Assembly (NCBI GenBank): GCA_003662985.1
Contig: QMZD01000110.1
Coordinates: 1 to 6,408, forward strand
Reading direction: 5' to 3'
DNA length: 6,408 bases
Source of the DNA: Archaeoglobales archaeon
GTDB taxonomy: Archaea > Halobacteriota > Archaeoglobi > Archaeoglobales > Archaeoglobaceae
The translations under genes and the position numbers were made by a program. A model generated the notes under the pieces. The model worked only from the letters and a program-made list of their open reading frames with translations, ran no database searches and was not told where the DNA came from. Positions 1-6,305 of the stretch are shown here, piece after piece (positions within the stretch are counted from its first letter, which is position 1; each line of letters opens with the position of its first letter).

Positions 1-28
1 AGTAAAATCTATGGAATTCGACAAAAAT

Positions 29-547
29 ATGACAATTAACATCCAGCCAATCGGGTATGTAAACAGAAAGATACTCGAATTCCTAAAAGAAAAGCTTGGA
101 CAAATATTTGGAGATTCAAAAATTCTAAAGCCCGTTGAAATAAACAGGTACTGTTTTGATGCTATTAGGAGGAAGTATATATCTACTTGCTTGTTGAAAA
201 GCTATAAAGTCGATGGAATCACTCTCTTTGTTACAGAACACGATCTCTTTGCAGATGAACTCAATTTCGTTTTCGGAGAGGCGGAACTCAATGGAAAAAG
301 AGCGATAATATCTCTATACCGGCTTAAACCGGAATTTTATAAAGAAAGAGATGATGAGGTCTTCAAAGAGAGAGTTTTGAAAGAGGCGATGCATGAGCTT
401 GGCCACGTTTTCGGCTTGTTGCACTGCAAAAATCCCAGATGCGTGATGTACTTTTCAAACTCGATAATTGACACCGACAGAAAAGGATGGATGTACTGTG
501 AGCGATGTAGAGCCAAGCTTATTTCTAAGTTTAATTTTAAATCTTGA
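29..547 (+). CDS. amzA: Archaemetzincin, zinc-dependent metalloprotease
   Basis: Predicted cytosolic zinc metallopeptidase of the archaemetzincin family; the natural substrates of the archaeal members are not known. Numbering from the ATG at 11, the zinc-binding signature HELGHVFGLLHC lies at residues 128-139: His128, His132 and His138 are the metal ligands and Glu129 the general base. Cys139, Cys144, Cys163 and Cys166 form the family's second, structural zinc site, and Met146 is the Met-turn. The segment FGEAELNGKRAIISL (88-102) is also typical of the family. An ATG at 11 opens the same frame, but I prefer 29 because family members usually begin a few residues before the conserved IQPIG. That gives 172 aa, close to the usual size. 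No clear Shine-Dalgarno precedes either ATG, and only 10 bases lie upstream of 11, so promoter and upstream neighbour are out of view. The gene converges on a radical SAM gene 23 bp away. The family call is very secure; the start is moderately secure. Confidence 0.95.
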   Translation: MTINIQPIGYVNRKILEFLKEKLGQIFGDSKILKPVEINRYCFDAIRRKYISTCLLKSYKVDGITLFVTEHDLFADELNFVFGEAELNGKRAIISLYRLKPEFYKERDDEVFKERVLKEAMHELGHVFGLLHCKNPRCVMYFSNSIIDTDRKGWMYCERCRAKLISKFNFKS

Positions 548-568
548 TCTTAGCCTAATCCTAGATCA
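545..568. terminator. Small inverted repeat between convergent genes
   Basis: TGATCT (545-550) and AGATCA (563-568) are inverted. The pairing continues with AG (552-553) against CT (561-562) if T551 is bulged, leaving a 7-nt loop. The element starts on the stop codon of the archaemetzincin and ends 2 bp before the stop of the convergent radical SAM gene, so it could help end both transcripts. There is no good U-tract after it on the plus strand, and archaeal termination does not normally need a hairpin, so this is a weak call. Confidence 0.3.
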
Positions 569-570
569 TT

Positions 571-1722
571 TCAAAAAACACATTTTGCTATTCCCGTACT
601 ATAGAGGCATTCTCCGCACGAGGGACTGTTGACGTAACAATCCTGATTGTGCTCTAAATACCAGCATCCAGAAACATGAGGGCAATCGGCACACCATGGA
701 AATGTACTCATATCCTTCCTCTTTCTCTCAAAGGTTGATAAAGCTGAGACCACGTCATCGTATTCCTGGAAATTCAGATCTCCAACAATAAAAGCATTAA
801 CCTTTTTCTCGTGATTGTTTACGAACTCCGTATGAGTTCTTGAGAATATCATACAGCTTGAAACTTTTCCATCCGCCCTTACGAAAATTGAATTCCGATA
901 GGGACACTCCCTCTCAACGGCATTTCCGAAAAATTCTGGAATATCAAGTTCTACACCCATTCCCTTTGCAAATTCTCTTAATCCCTCCAACTTTTCCTCA
1001 GCCTTCATGGCATTATAAATCCTCTGGGTTGATTCAAGGATATAAGAAAGATTAACGAGATAACCCTCCTTTCTAGCTTCCTCGAGGATTCCATTATACC
1101 TCTCTAAAAATTCCCCTCTCCCCTTGGAATAGTCGTGAATTACCTTAACTATGAAATCCTTATCGATCTCAGAACCATTCCCAAATCCAGCGAGGTCGAT
1201 TATCCTTCTGCTGGGCTCAAAGTAAACAGCTTTATTGTAAATCTGTTTGTTTGGTGCAACGACATTGGTCAACTTTACGTCAATCCCATAATTTGCCGCA
1301 AGTTCTATCAGGTCTTTCAGATTTTTAAGGTTCTCAGATGTGATTACAGACTCTATAAATGCCTTTTCTCCGGCTTTTTTAAGATTCTTGAGGATTCTTT
1401 TTGCCTCAGAACCTTTTCTGACTCTTTTTAAGTACTCTTCATTCGTCGAGTCCAGCGAGAAGCCGATTCTGTCCACAACCTCTACAATCGCCCCAACATC
1501 GTTGATTCCGTTTGTGCTTAGAACTATCCTTCCACCAAGCCTTTCTGCAATCTTCTTCAAATTTCTATTCCTCAGAGGCTCTCCATACCCATAGAGAACG
1601 TACTCTTTATCACACCCCACAAGCTTCTCGACCACCTCTTCAGCCACATCCATGGCCTTCCCATTCCTGAAGCAGTAGCTGCAGTTGAGATCGCATGCCG
1701 TCGTTACTTCGATCTGGATCAT
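571..1722 (-). CDS. Radical SAM enzyme with C-terminal SPASM-type domain
   Basis: A 383-aa radical S-adenosylmethionine enzyme. Residues 10-17 carry the CX3CX2C cluster motif (Cys10, Cys14, Cys17) that binds the SAM-cleaving 4Fe-4S cluster. GEP (47-49) and STNG (69-72) are further radical SAM core landmarks. The C-terminal third is cysteine-rich: Cys273-X11-Gly285-X4-Cys290, then Cys344-X2-Cys347-X5-Cys353, Cys362, Cys369, Cys372 and Cys381. This closely matches the SPASM pattern, which holds one or two auxiliary 4Fe-4S clusters. SPASM enzymes typically modify peptides or proteins, or help mature cofactors; no substrate can be named here, and I saw no convincing small precursor peptide nearby. 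Between the two domains (about 170-260) lies a helical stretch I do not recognise. The ATG at 1722 places the first cluster cysteine at residue 10, normal for the family. A GAGGT (1728-1724) sits only one base from the ATG, too close for a usual Shine-Dalgarno, so initiation may not rely on one. It is divergent from the DUF116 operon. Confidence 0.93.
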   Translation of the reverse strand: MIQIEVTTACDLNCSYCFRNGKAMDVAEEVVEKLVGCDKEYVLYGYGEPLRNRNLKKIAERLGGRIVLSTNGINDVGAIVEVVDRIGFSLDSTNEEYLKRVRKGSEAKRILKNLKKAGEKAFIESVITSENLKNLKDLIELAANYGIDVKLTNVVAPNKQIYNKAVYFEPSRRIIDLAGFGNGSEIDKDFIVKVIHDYSKGRGEFLERYNGILEEARKEGYLVNLSYILESTQRIYNAMKAEEKLEGLREFAKGMGVELDIPEFFGNAVERECPYRNSIFVRADGKVSSCMIFSRTHTEFVNNHEKKVNAFIVGDLNFQEYDDVVSALSTFERKRKDMSTFPWCADCPHVSGCWYLEHNQDCYVNSPSCGECLYSTGIAKCVF

Positions 1723-1757
1723 TACCTCTAATTAGCTAAAGGTAATTTAAGCTGTAC

Positions 1758-1774
1758 CCTTAAATTTTACTGAG
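1758..1774 (-). promoter_or_regulatory. Candidate archaeal promoter of the radical SAM gene
   Basis: Read on the minus strand, this stretch gives CAGTAAAATTTAAGGGT. The purine-rich CAGTAAAA resembles a BRE and TTTAAG a weak TATA element. Transcription would start roughly 25 bp downstream, near 1738, giving a short leader of about 15 nt before the ATG at 1722. Spacing is right but the TATA match is poor; a second AT-rich element (1743-1750) cannot be excluded. Confidence 0.35.
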
Positions 1775-1787
1775 CACAGGATGAATT

Positions 1788-1812
1788 AGTAGATTTAAAT
1801 CAGTAGATTTAA
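1788..1812. repeat. Direct repeat in the divergent promoter region
   Basis: AGTAGATTTAA occurs at 1788-1798 and again at 1802-1812, a 14-bp period. The first copy is part of a perfect 10-bp palindrome, GATTTAAATC (1792-1801). The core AGATTTAA appears a third time at 1853-1860, just before the DUF116 gene. Copies one and two lie immediately upstream of the DUF116 TATA box, where a regulator shared by the two divergent units could bind. AT-rich sequence makes chance matches fairly likely. Confidence 0.5.
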
Positions 1813-1814
1813 TA

Positions 1815-1830
1815 GAAAAATAATATAAAT
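1815..1830 (+). promoter_or_regulatory. Candidate TATA/BRE promoter of the DUF116 operon
   Basis: AATATAAAT (1822-1830) is a good archaeal TATA-like element, preceded by an A-rich BRE-like GAAAAAT (1815-1821). A start of transcription about 25 bp downstream, near 1850-1855, would leave a leader of about 30-35 nt before the ATG at 1887. Confidence 0.55.
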
Positions 1831-1886
1831 CAAAAAATCAATACCGATAACAAGATTTAAGTTAAATTTTGATTGAGAGGATGAGG

Positions 1887-2438
1887 ATGCTCGAACTCAT
1901 CGCAAGACTCATGGCTATGGGAGCTGATCTCGGTTCAAGAAATGCCGTTAAGAGAGCTTTAGCTTTCATAGGTGAGACGGAGGCGGATGAACTCGTCGAT
2001 CAGATTTATGTTTCCGTAAAGAACAATGCACTCAAATCAGACTTCGCGAATATCCCTGTTGAGAAAAGAGCCTTATTCCTGCCACAATGCTTGAGAAATC
2101 CAGAAAAATGTGAGGCAAAGCTTACCGAAATCGGTTATACCTGCCAGAAATGCGGTAGTTGCTCGATAGGAGAAATAATTGAATATGCAGAATCACTCGG
2201 ATACAAAAACATCTTCGTCGTCCCCGGCGGTAGCATGGTTTTGAAGATCTTGAAAAACAGCAGTAACATCAAGGCTGCTCTTGGTGTTGCATGCTATCCT
2301 GAACTGAGTGAGGCGATTGAAAGGTTATCCGCATTCGGCTTTTGCACCCTCGCAGTTCCTCTGCTAAGGGCTGGATGTGTAAATACGGAAGTTGATGTTA
2401 ACAAGGTAAAACAATTCCTTAAATTAGGTCTGAGATGA
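1887..2438 (+). CDS. DUF116 family protein, function unknown
   Basis: A 183-aa protein recognisable as DUF116. Counting from the ATG at 1887, the family's cysteine pattern is clear: LPQCLRNPEKC at 65-75 (Cys68, Cys75), then CQKCGSC at 86-92, then GVACYPEL (133-140, Cys136) and RAGCVNT (161-167, Cys164). VVPGGS (111-116) and a Rossmann-like alternation of strands and helices complete the conserved core. The cysteines suggest a metal or Fe-S site, which is inference; the biochemical role of DUF116 is not known to me. The frame opens at a TTG at 1869, with ATGs at 1881 and 1887. I prefer 1887 because GAGAGG (1875-1880) then lies 6 nt upstream as a Shine-Dalgarno; it would abut an ATG at 1881. 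There is no signal peptide or membrane segment. It is first in a two-gene operon, overlapping the next gene by 4 bp (ATGA), and is divergent from the radical SAM gene. Confidence 0.88.
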   Translation: MLELIARLMAMGADLGSRNAVKRALAFIGETEADELVDQIYVSVKNNALKSDFANIPVEKRALFLPQCLRNPEKCEAKLTEIGYTCQKCGSCSIGEIIEYAESLGYKNIFVVPGGSMVLKILKNSSNIKAALGVACYPELSEAIERLSAFGFCTLAVPLLRAGCVNTEVDVNKVKQFLKLGLR

Positions 2439-3157
2439 GAATCTCTAAAATCCTTAATTTCCTAGTCGTCAACACATCTTGGTGCACAAGGAGGATAGTC
2501 GAGTGGTTAGCCAAGAGAGTCGAAAGCGACGAATCTCAGGAACCTAATGAACCCAGAGCGATATTCTTGGATATTCCCCGCGAGTTTGAGCCTTACTTAA
2601 AGAATAGAAGTTTACTACAAGTTTTAAAGGAGAGGCTAGATACCAGATTCAAACAGCACGTGATGTCCCTCGAGCCGCTTTTTGATTTCGCTTTCGCCGA
2701 AAAAATACCCTTATACTGCTACAAAGACAGTTTCCATTCCGTTGCAGAAAGTTCAGTCTCCTTTGATTTGCTAACTCTCGTGTTAAAGGCAAGATTTGGA
2801 AAAATGGAGTTAAACAAATGGAGAGAAGTTGTTTCAAAAGATCTAAATAAATCAAAAGATTTTGCCGAGTACGAGGCAAACTTCATAGCAGAAAGAGCCA
2901 AGAACATAAGCATATGCCTTAATTTGAACGAGGAAATAGAGAGAATTCTGGTTGAACTTGGTTTTGAAATCAAGAGAATCCAGTTTTACAGATTCAACAG
3001 ACCAATAGATAGAATCTATTCCCTTATCGGAGAGGAACTAAGCGAGAACACGAGAAAAGATTCAGAATTAAGAGAGTTAATAAAGAAACATGTGAAATTC
3101 ATAGACGATGTAATAGAAAAAGGATACGAAGAGGCTTGTAGGATTTGGGAAATTTGA
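2435..3157 (+). CDS. Uncharacterised 240-aa protein, possibly TraB/PrgY-like
   Basis: I do not recognise this protein with confidence. It is soluble, without signal peptide, membrane span or cysteine motif. The predicted order is a short strand (ILNFLVVNT, 6-14), a helix (TRRIVEWLAKRV, 18-29), a second strand (RAIFLDIP, 41-48), a helix ending in IPLYCYK (91-97), a charged helix (DFAEYEANFIAERAKNIS, 142-159), a strand and helix (160-180), and a helical C-terminus. That order, with 'FLDIPREFEPYL' where TraB/PrgY-type proteins have 'vELdxxRxxxL' and 'IAER' late in the chain, recalls the TraB/PrgY/ChaN superfamily. However, the GxxH motifs of that family are absent (VNTSW and LNLN occupy the matching places), so this is a hypothesis only. 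The start overlaps the DUF116 stop as ATGA, with a weak AGGT (2426-2429) 5 nt upstream, so translation is probably coupled and the two proteins may work together. It converges on the thermosome gene. Confidence 0.8.
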   Translation: MRISKILNFLVVNTSWCTRRIVEWLAKRVESDESQEPNEPRAIFLDIPREFEPYLKNRSLLQVLKERLDTRFKQHVMSLEPLFDFAFAEKIPLYCYKDSFHSVAESSVSFDLLTLVLKARFGKMELNKWREVVSKDLNKSKDFAEYEANFIAERAKNISICLNLNEEIERILVELGFEIKRIQFYRFNRPIDRIYSLIGEELSENTRKDSELRELIKKHVKFIDDVIEKGYEEACRIWEI

Positions 3158-3197
3158 GAGATACTGTAGACCTAAAATCAATCGAAACCAGCGATCG

Positions 3198-3211
3198 AAA
3201 ATAAAATAAAA
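3198..3211 (-). terminator. T-rich terminator of the thermosome gene
   Basis: On the minus strand this reads TTTTATTTTATTTT, beginning 18 bp after the thermosome stop codon. T-rich tracts of this kind are the usual archaeal (intrinsic) termination signal. No comparable tract on the plus strand was seen for the convergent DUF116 operon in the 72-bp gap (3158-3229). Confidence 0.6.
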
Positions 3212-3229
3212 GGGTTAGGGAGGTTTGCT

Positions 3230-4900
3230 TCAGTACATACCTCCCATTCCGCCCATTCCACCCATTCCACCCATTCCACCCATGCCTTCTTCGCCGCCGC
3301 CTTTCTCCTCTTCCTTGCTTAGGCCTTTGGCAGCGATTACATCGTCGATTCTAAGGATCATAACCGCAACTTCTGTTGCCGAGGCTATTGCCTGTGTTTT
3401 CACTCTGAGCGGCTCGATGACACCTGCCTCTTCCATGTTTATGATCTTACCTGTCTCAACGTCAACGCCGGCATTCTTATCTCCTTTTTCATGAGCGCTC
3501 TTGAGTTCCACAAGCACATCGATTGGATCGATTCCAGCATTCTCTGCAAGGGTTCTCGGTATGATCTCGAGGGCTGTTGCGAAAGCCTCGACTGCGAGCT
3601 GCTCTCTTCCACCGAGGGTCGGAGCCCACTCTCTCAGCTTAAGGGCCATCTCGATCTCCGGTGCTCCTCCGCCAGCCACAACCTTTCCATCCTCGAGCGC
3701 GCATTCAACAACCCTTATCGCATCCTCGACGCCCCTTGAGACTTCATCAACGACATGCTCAGTTCCGCCCCTAATCAGTACTGTCACAGCCTTTGGATTC
3801 TTGCATCCCGTGATGAACACCATCTTCTCATCGCCAATCTTTCTCTCCTCAACTAAGGCAGCGTATCCGAGATCCTCGGACTTCACCTCTCTAAGCTCGG
3901 TATGCACTTTTGCTCCCGTTGCTTTCGATAATTTCTCGATGTCGCTCTTCTTTACCCTCCTCACAGCAAGCACGCCAGCCTTTGCGAGATAGTACTGCGC
4001 TAAATCATCGATTCCTTTCTGGCAGAGTACAACGTTTGCTCCAGCACTCGTTATTTTGTCAACCATCTCCTTCAGCATCTTCTCTTCCTGCTCGACGAAT
4101 TTCTGAAGCATTTCTGGATCGGTGATCCTTATTTTCGCATCGGTCTCAGTTTCTTTAACCTCCAGCGCGCTGTCAAGCAGGAGAATCTTTGCATCCTTGA
4201 TTTTCTTGGGCATCGATGGGTGAACGACCTCTTTGTCAAGAACCACACCGTCGATTAGCTCGGTCTCATCGATGCTTCCGCCCTGCCTCTTCTCGATTTT
4301 AACATATTCCGAGTCGACCTCTATCTTTCCATTAACCTCCTCCGCTACGCTCTTCACAGCCTTTACAGCGATCTCGGCAAGCCTGTCGATTGCAACCTCT
4401 GCACCCTTGCCAGTCATAGCGGTCATCGCTATCTTCTTGAGAATGTCCTCATCATCTGGGCTTATCGGGATTGCGAGCTCATTGAGGATCTCGATTGCCT
4501 TATCTGCTGCAAGCCTGTAACCATTTGAAACTATAGCTGGATGAATTTCCTGCTCTAACAGCTCTTCAGCCCTCTTCAGAAACTCTCCCGCAAGAACGAC
4601 TGCTGTGGTTGTCCCATCTCCCACCTCGTTGTCCTGGGTTTTTGCTACCTCAATAACCATTTTAGCTGCAGGATGTTCAACATCTATTTCTTTCAGAATC
4701 GTAACACCGTCGTTCGTTATCACAACATCTCCAAGGCTGTCTACAAGCATCTTGTCCATTCCTCTCGGCCCGAGGGTGCTTCTCACAGACTCTGCAATCA
4801 CTCTTGCTGCCATTATATTAAGCCTCTGAGCGTCTCTCCCCCTCGTTCTCTCCGTTCCTTCCTTCAATATCAAAACAGGTTGTCCCTGTAACGTTGCCAT
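3230..4900 (-). CDS. ths: Thermosome subunit (group II chaperonin, Cpn60/TCP-1)
   Basis: A 556-aa subunit of the archaeal group II chaperonin, the cytosolic double-ring ATPase that folds proteins in a chamber closed by a built-in lid. Residues run equatorial-intermediate-apical-intermediate-equatorial. [10 protein letters not shown] (42-51), NDGVTILKE (63-71) and GDGTTTAVV (94-102, with Asp95) form the nucleotide pocket in the N-terminal half. The C-terminal half has the likely catalytic Asp393 (VEDAIR), VAGGGAPE (408-415) and NAGIDPIDV (455-463). The apical domain spans roughly 210-370. The protein ends in a charged linker and five to six GGM repeats, closing with Met-Tyr. Length is normal for the family, so the gene is complete. 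The ATG at 4900 has a strong Shine-Dalgarno, GGAGGTGAT (4913-4905), and begins the standard [15 protein letters not shown]. It appears monocistronic, with its own TATA promoter and terminator. I cannot tell whether it is the alpha or beta type. Confidence 0.98.
   Translation of the reverse strand: MATLQGQPVLILKEGTERTRGRDAQRLNIMAARVIAESVRSTLGPRGMDKMLVDSLGDVVITNDGVTILKEIDVEHPAAKMVIEVAKTQDNEVGDGTTTAVVLAGEFLKRAEELLEQEIHPAIVSNGYRLAADKAIEILNELAIPISPDDEDILKKIAMTAMTGKGAEVAIDRLAEIAVKAVKSVAEEVNGKIEVDSEYVKIEKRQGGSIDETELIDGVVLDKEVVHPSMPKKIKDAKILLLDSALEVKETETDAKIRITDPEMLQKFVEQEEKMLKEMVDKITSAGANVVLCQKGIDDLAQYYLAKAGVLAVRRVKKSDIEKLSKATGAKVHTELREVKSEDLGYAALVEERKIGDEKMVFITGCKNPKAVTVLIRGGTEHVVDEVSRGVEDAIRVVECALEDGKVVAGGGAPEIEMALKLREWAPTLGGREQLAVEAFATALEIIPRTLAENAGIDPIDVLVELKSAHEKGDKNAGVDVETGKIINMEEAGVIEPLRVKTQAIASATEVAVMILRIDDVIAAKGLSKEEEKGGGEEGMGGMGGMGGMGGMGGMY
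3243..3287. repeat. 9-bp tandem repeat encoding the GGM tail
   Basis: Five consecutive 9-bp units based on CCCATTCCA (plus strand) encode the Gly-Gly-Met tail of the thermosome on the minus strand. Units at 3252, 3261 and 3270 are identical; the outer two differ at one or two bases. Such near-identical units can change copy number by slippage without breaking the frame. Confidence 0.85.
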
Positions 4901-4904
4901 TCAT

Positions 4905-4913
4905 ATCACCTCC
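4905..4913 (-). promoter_or_regulatory. Strong Shine-Dalgarno of the thermosome gene
   Basis: GGAGGTGAT on the minus strand is an almost full complement of the 16S rRNA 3' end, with 4 nt between it and the ATG at 4900. It fixes this start and fits a highly expressed gene. Confidence 0.85.
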
Positions 4914-4948
4914 AGTTTAATGAGCAAATTTTTATGGGTTTGTTGTTC

Positions 4949-4964
4949 TATATAAATTTTACGA
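4949..4964 (-). promoter_or_regulatory. TATA box and BRE of the thermosome gene
   Basis: The minus strand carries TTTATATA (4956-4949), an excellent archaeal TATA box, preceded by a BRE-like CGTAAAAT (4964-4957). The transcription start is expected about 25 bp downstream near 4926, giving a leader of roughly 25 nt containing the Shine-Dalgarno. I saw no clear inverted-repeat operator over or beside it. Confidence 0.8.
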
Positions 4965-5009
4965 TGATATCAAGAGTGTGATGAAGATTAGTTTAATTGC
5001 CAGCCGTCT

Positions 5010-5502
5010 TTATCGGGCTTTAGCGACCACAGATTCGATAAACAACGTCTTAGCAGCATTATAAGCATCACGATCCGAACCAAACTTAGCAGCCAATTCT
5101 GTCTTCAACTGATGATACTGTCAGCTGTCTCGGGGTGAGTGCGCAAGAAATCCCGAAACAAGATGTGCTCCAAAAATCGCCTGTTCGTTCGACCATATGT
5201 AGATGAATGTCTGGCGAACTCTTACAAAAAACGTCTTTCCGGAATTGAAACTTCATATTCGGGGACATATTCATAACCGATGCCTTGAAGCGGTTCGATA
5301 CATTCATCAGCTTTGGCAATATTGCGAACACCAACCATGATGTCAATAGTTGGCTTCGCCTCCAAACTAGGGACGGCCGTACTTCCGATGTGTTCGATTG
5401 CTACAACTTTATTTCCGATTATACCAAGAATCTTAGCCCTCTCCTCTTCATACAAGATCGGCCATTGAGGTCATAATCCACGATTATTACTTCCTGTCTC
5501 GT
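5010..5502 (-). pseudogene. Decayed GrpB/UPF0157-family nucleotidyltransferase-like gene
   Basis: A nearly full-length GrpB (UPF0157) gene, readable only by changing frame four times. It begins TRQEVIIVDYD, where Thr is ACG (5502-5500) in the place of the start codon, 4 nt after an ideal AGGAGGAG (5514-5507). Breaks are near 5465 (one base lost before WPILYEEERAKIL), in a T6 run at 5226-5231 (after PERRF), near 5165 (before HILFRDFLRTHPETA, reading a lost C), and near 5121 (one base lost before QYHQLKTELAAKFG). The last frame runs through SDRDAYNAAKTLFIESVVAKAR to TAA at 5012-5010. The segment VVAIEHIGSTAVPSLEAKP holds the family's GST motif of the nucleotidyltransferase fold. The repaired product would be about 164-165 aa, the usual family size. 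About seven of ten arginines use CGN, unlike neighbouring genes. The longest uninterrupted piece (to 5222) would make a 77-78 aa fragment. Molecular function of intact GrpB-family proteins is poorly known. Sequencing error is the alternative to true decay. Confidence 0.88.
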
Positions 5503-5540
5503 ATTTCTCCTCCTAATGATCTCGGACAACAAAACTCGTC

Positions 5541-5553
5541 AGTTTATATCTAT
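5541..5553 (-). promoter_or_regulatory. Possible TATA element before the grpB-like pseudogene
   Basis: The minus strand reads AGATATAAACT across the stop codon (5552-5550) of the upstream flavoprotein gene. It would place a transcription start near 5520, just ahead of AGGAGGAG. The 47-bp gap between the genes would also allow read-through from the flavoprotein gene, so an independent promoter is uncertain. Confidence 0.35.
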
Positions 5554-6290
5554 TGCCCTTTTACCAATTTCTCTTTCCAGTAACCCATCCACTTGCTGAA
5601 GGCTTGATTTGCGAACTGAACATAGACATCTCTTGGCAACAAAGGTCTGCTCACCCGATTTTGCGTATCCTCCGATATCTTGCCTGCTTTAATTAGCTCT
5701 CTACCAGCCTCCCTCGCTGCCTCGAATACGTCATCGATTGCTACTCCCATCTCCATCATTGGTCTTAAAGCCTCACCATGTGGTCTCAGCAAAGCACCTG
5801 CGAACTCTCTGTTAATGTTTTTACAGAATGCTTTCATGTGAATCAGGAGGGGTTCAAAGTTGTCCATCTCCCAGAAACCGCAGTTTGAAACCAGAACGAG
5901 CTTTCCTTTTTTCGTTCCATCCCTTGTCGGATGTCTGCAATGGTCATCTCTAAGCTCAATAAACGGTTCAGCAAGAGGAATCATTCTGTCCATTAGATTT
6001 TTCATCAAGCCCGTTACCCCATCACAATAGACAGGAGTAGCAAAAACCCATATCTCAGCATTCCTCAATTTGGAGTTGAGCATGTTCATGTCGTCCTTGT
6101 AGTAACATTCGCCAGGATGTCTAACCCAACAATAAAAACATCCACGACATGGGTTTATCTCAAGCTTTTTGGCATAAAAAAGCTCCACTTCTGCTCCGGC
6201 TTCCTCCATCCCCTCAATGAAGGGGTTAAGGATGAGAGAAGTGTTGCTCTTCTCAGCCCTTGGGCTTGAATTGATTGTAATAACCTTCAT
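5550..6290 (-). CDS. Iron-sulfur flavoprotein, NAD(P)H:FMN reductase family
   Basis: A 246-aa flavodoxin-fold protein that probably binds FMN plus a 4Fe-4S cluster and moves electrons between a ferredoxin-like donor and an unknown acceptor; proposed roles of the family include detoxifying O2 or peroxide. The first strand MKVITINSSPR and the loop SSPRAEKSNTS (8-18) form the FMN phosphate-binding site. Cys48, Cys51, Cys54 and Cys62 give CX2CX2CX7C, the compact motif of the Isf family. FATPVYCDGVTGLMKNLMDR (residues 79-98) is the conserved isoalloxazine-side loop and following helix, and VLVSNCGFWEMDNF (about 136-149) another family landmark. It is longer than many Isf proteins by a C-terminal helical extension from about residue 190. 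The ATG at 6290 is chosen over an in-frame TTG at 6341 because AAGGAGGC (6305-6298) lies 7 nt upstream and the flavodoxin strand starts there. It heads a minus-strand series with the grpB-like pseudogene. Confidence 0.92.
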   Translation of the reverse strand: MKVITINSSPRAEKSNTSLILNPFIEGMEEAGAEVELFYAKKLEINPCRGCFYCWVRHPGECYYKDDMNMLNSKLRNAEIWVFATPVYCDGVTGLMKNLMDRMIPLAEPFIELRDDHCRHPTRDGTKKGKLVLVSNCGFWEMDNFEPLLIHMKAFCKNINREFAGALLRPHGEALRPMMEMGVAIDDVFEAAREAGRELIKAGKISEDTQNRVSRPLLPRDVYVQFANQAFSKWMGYWKEKLVKGQ

Positions 6291-6297
6291 CGAATTC

Positions 6298-6305
6298 GCC
6301 TCCTT
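6298..6305 (-). promoter_or_regulatory. Shine-Dalgarno deciding the flavoprotein start
   Basis: AAGGAGGC on the minus strand, 7 nt before the ATG at 6290. It falls inside the reading frame if the TTG at 6341 were used, which argues for the internal ATG. Confidence 0.8.

Noticed and set aside
840..1594. Plus-strand open frames opposite the radical SAM gene (840-1055, 1135-1431, 1340-1594).
   Set aside because: They lie entirely within the antisense of a clear radical SAM/SPASM gene and have no recognisable domains or good ribosome binding sites.
1723..1886. A hidden small precursor peptide gene for the SPASM enzyme.
   Set aside because: I looked in the divergent gap and found no start codon with a ribosome binding site followed by a plausible short peptide; the region is better explained as two promoters.
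2649..2973. Two minus-strand open frames opposite the 240-aa protein.
   Set aside because: The plus-strand gene is in an ATGA-coupled operon and has protein-like composition; the antisense frames do not.
3181..3200. ATCGAAA repeated at 3181-3187 and 3194-3200 in the convergent gap.
   Set aside because: A 7-mer twice in short AT-rich sequence between two gene ends is easily due to chance and has no plausible role here.
3225..4829. Several plus-strand open frames opposite the thermosome gene (for example 3225-3494, 3501-3992, 4233-4520).
   Set aside because: They are antisense shadows of a strongly conserved gene, with low-complexity Ser/Pro/Thr-rich translations and no family features.
5086..5346. 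A minus-strand 86-aa open frame taken as an independent small gene.
   Set aside because: Its middle (residues CKSSPDIHLHMVERTGDFW) is the displaced central part of the GrpB-like gene; the rest on either side is out-of-frame sequence.
5285..5476. Plus-strand 63-aa open frame.
   Set aside because: It is antisense to the GrpB-like pseudogene and shows no features of its own.
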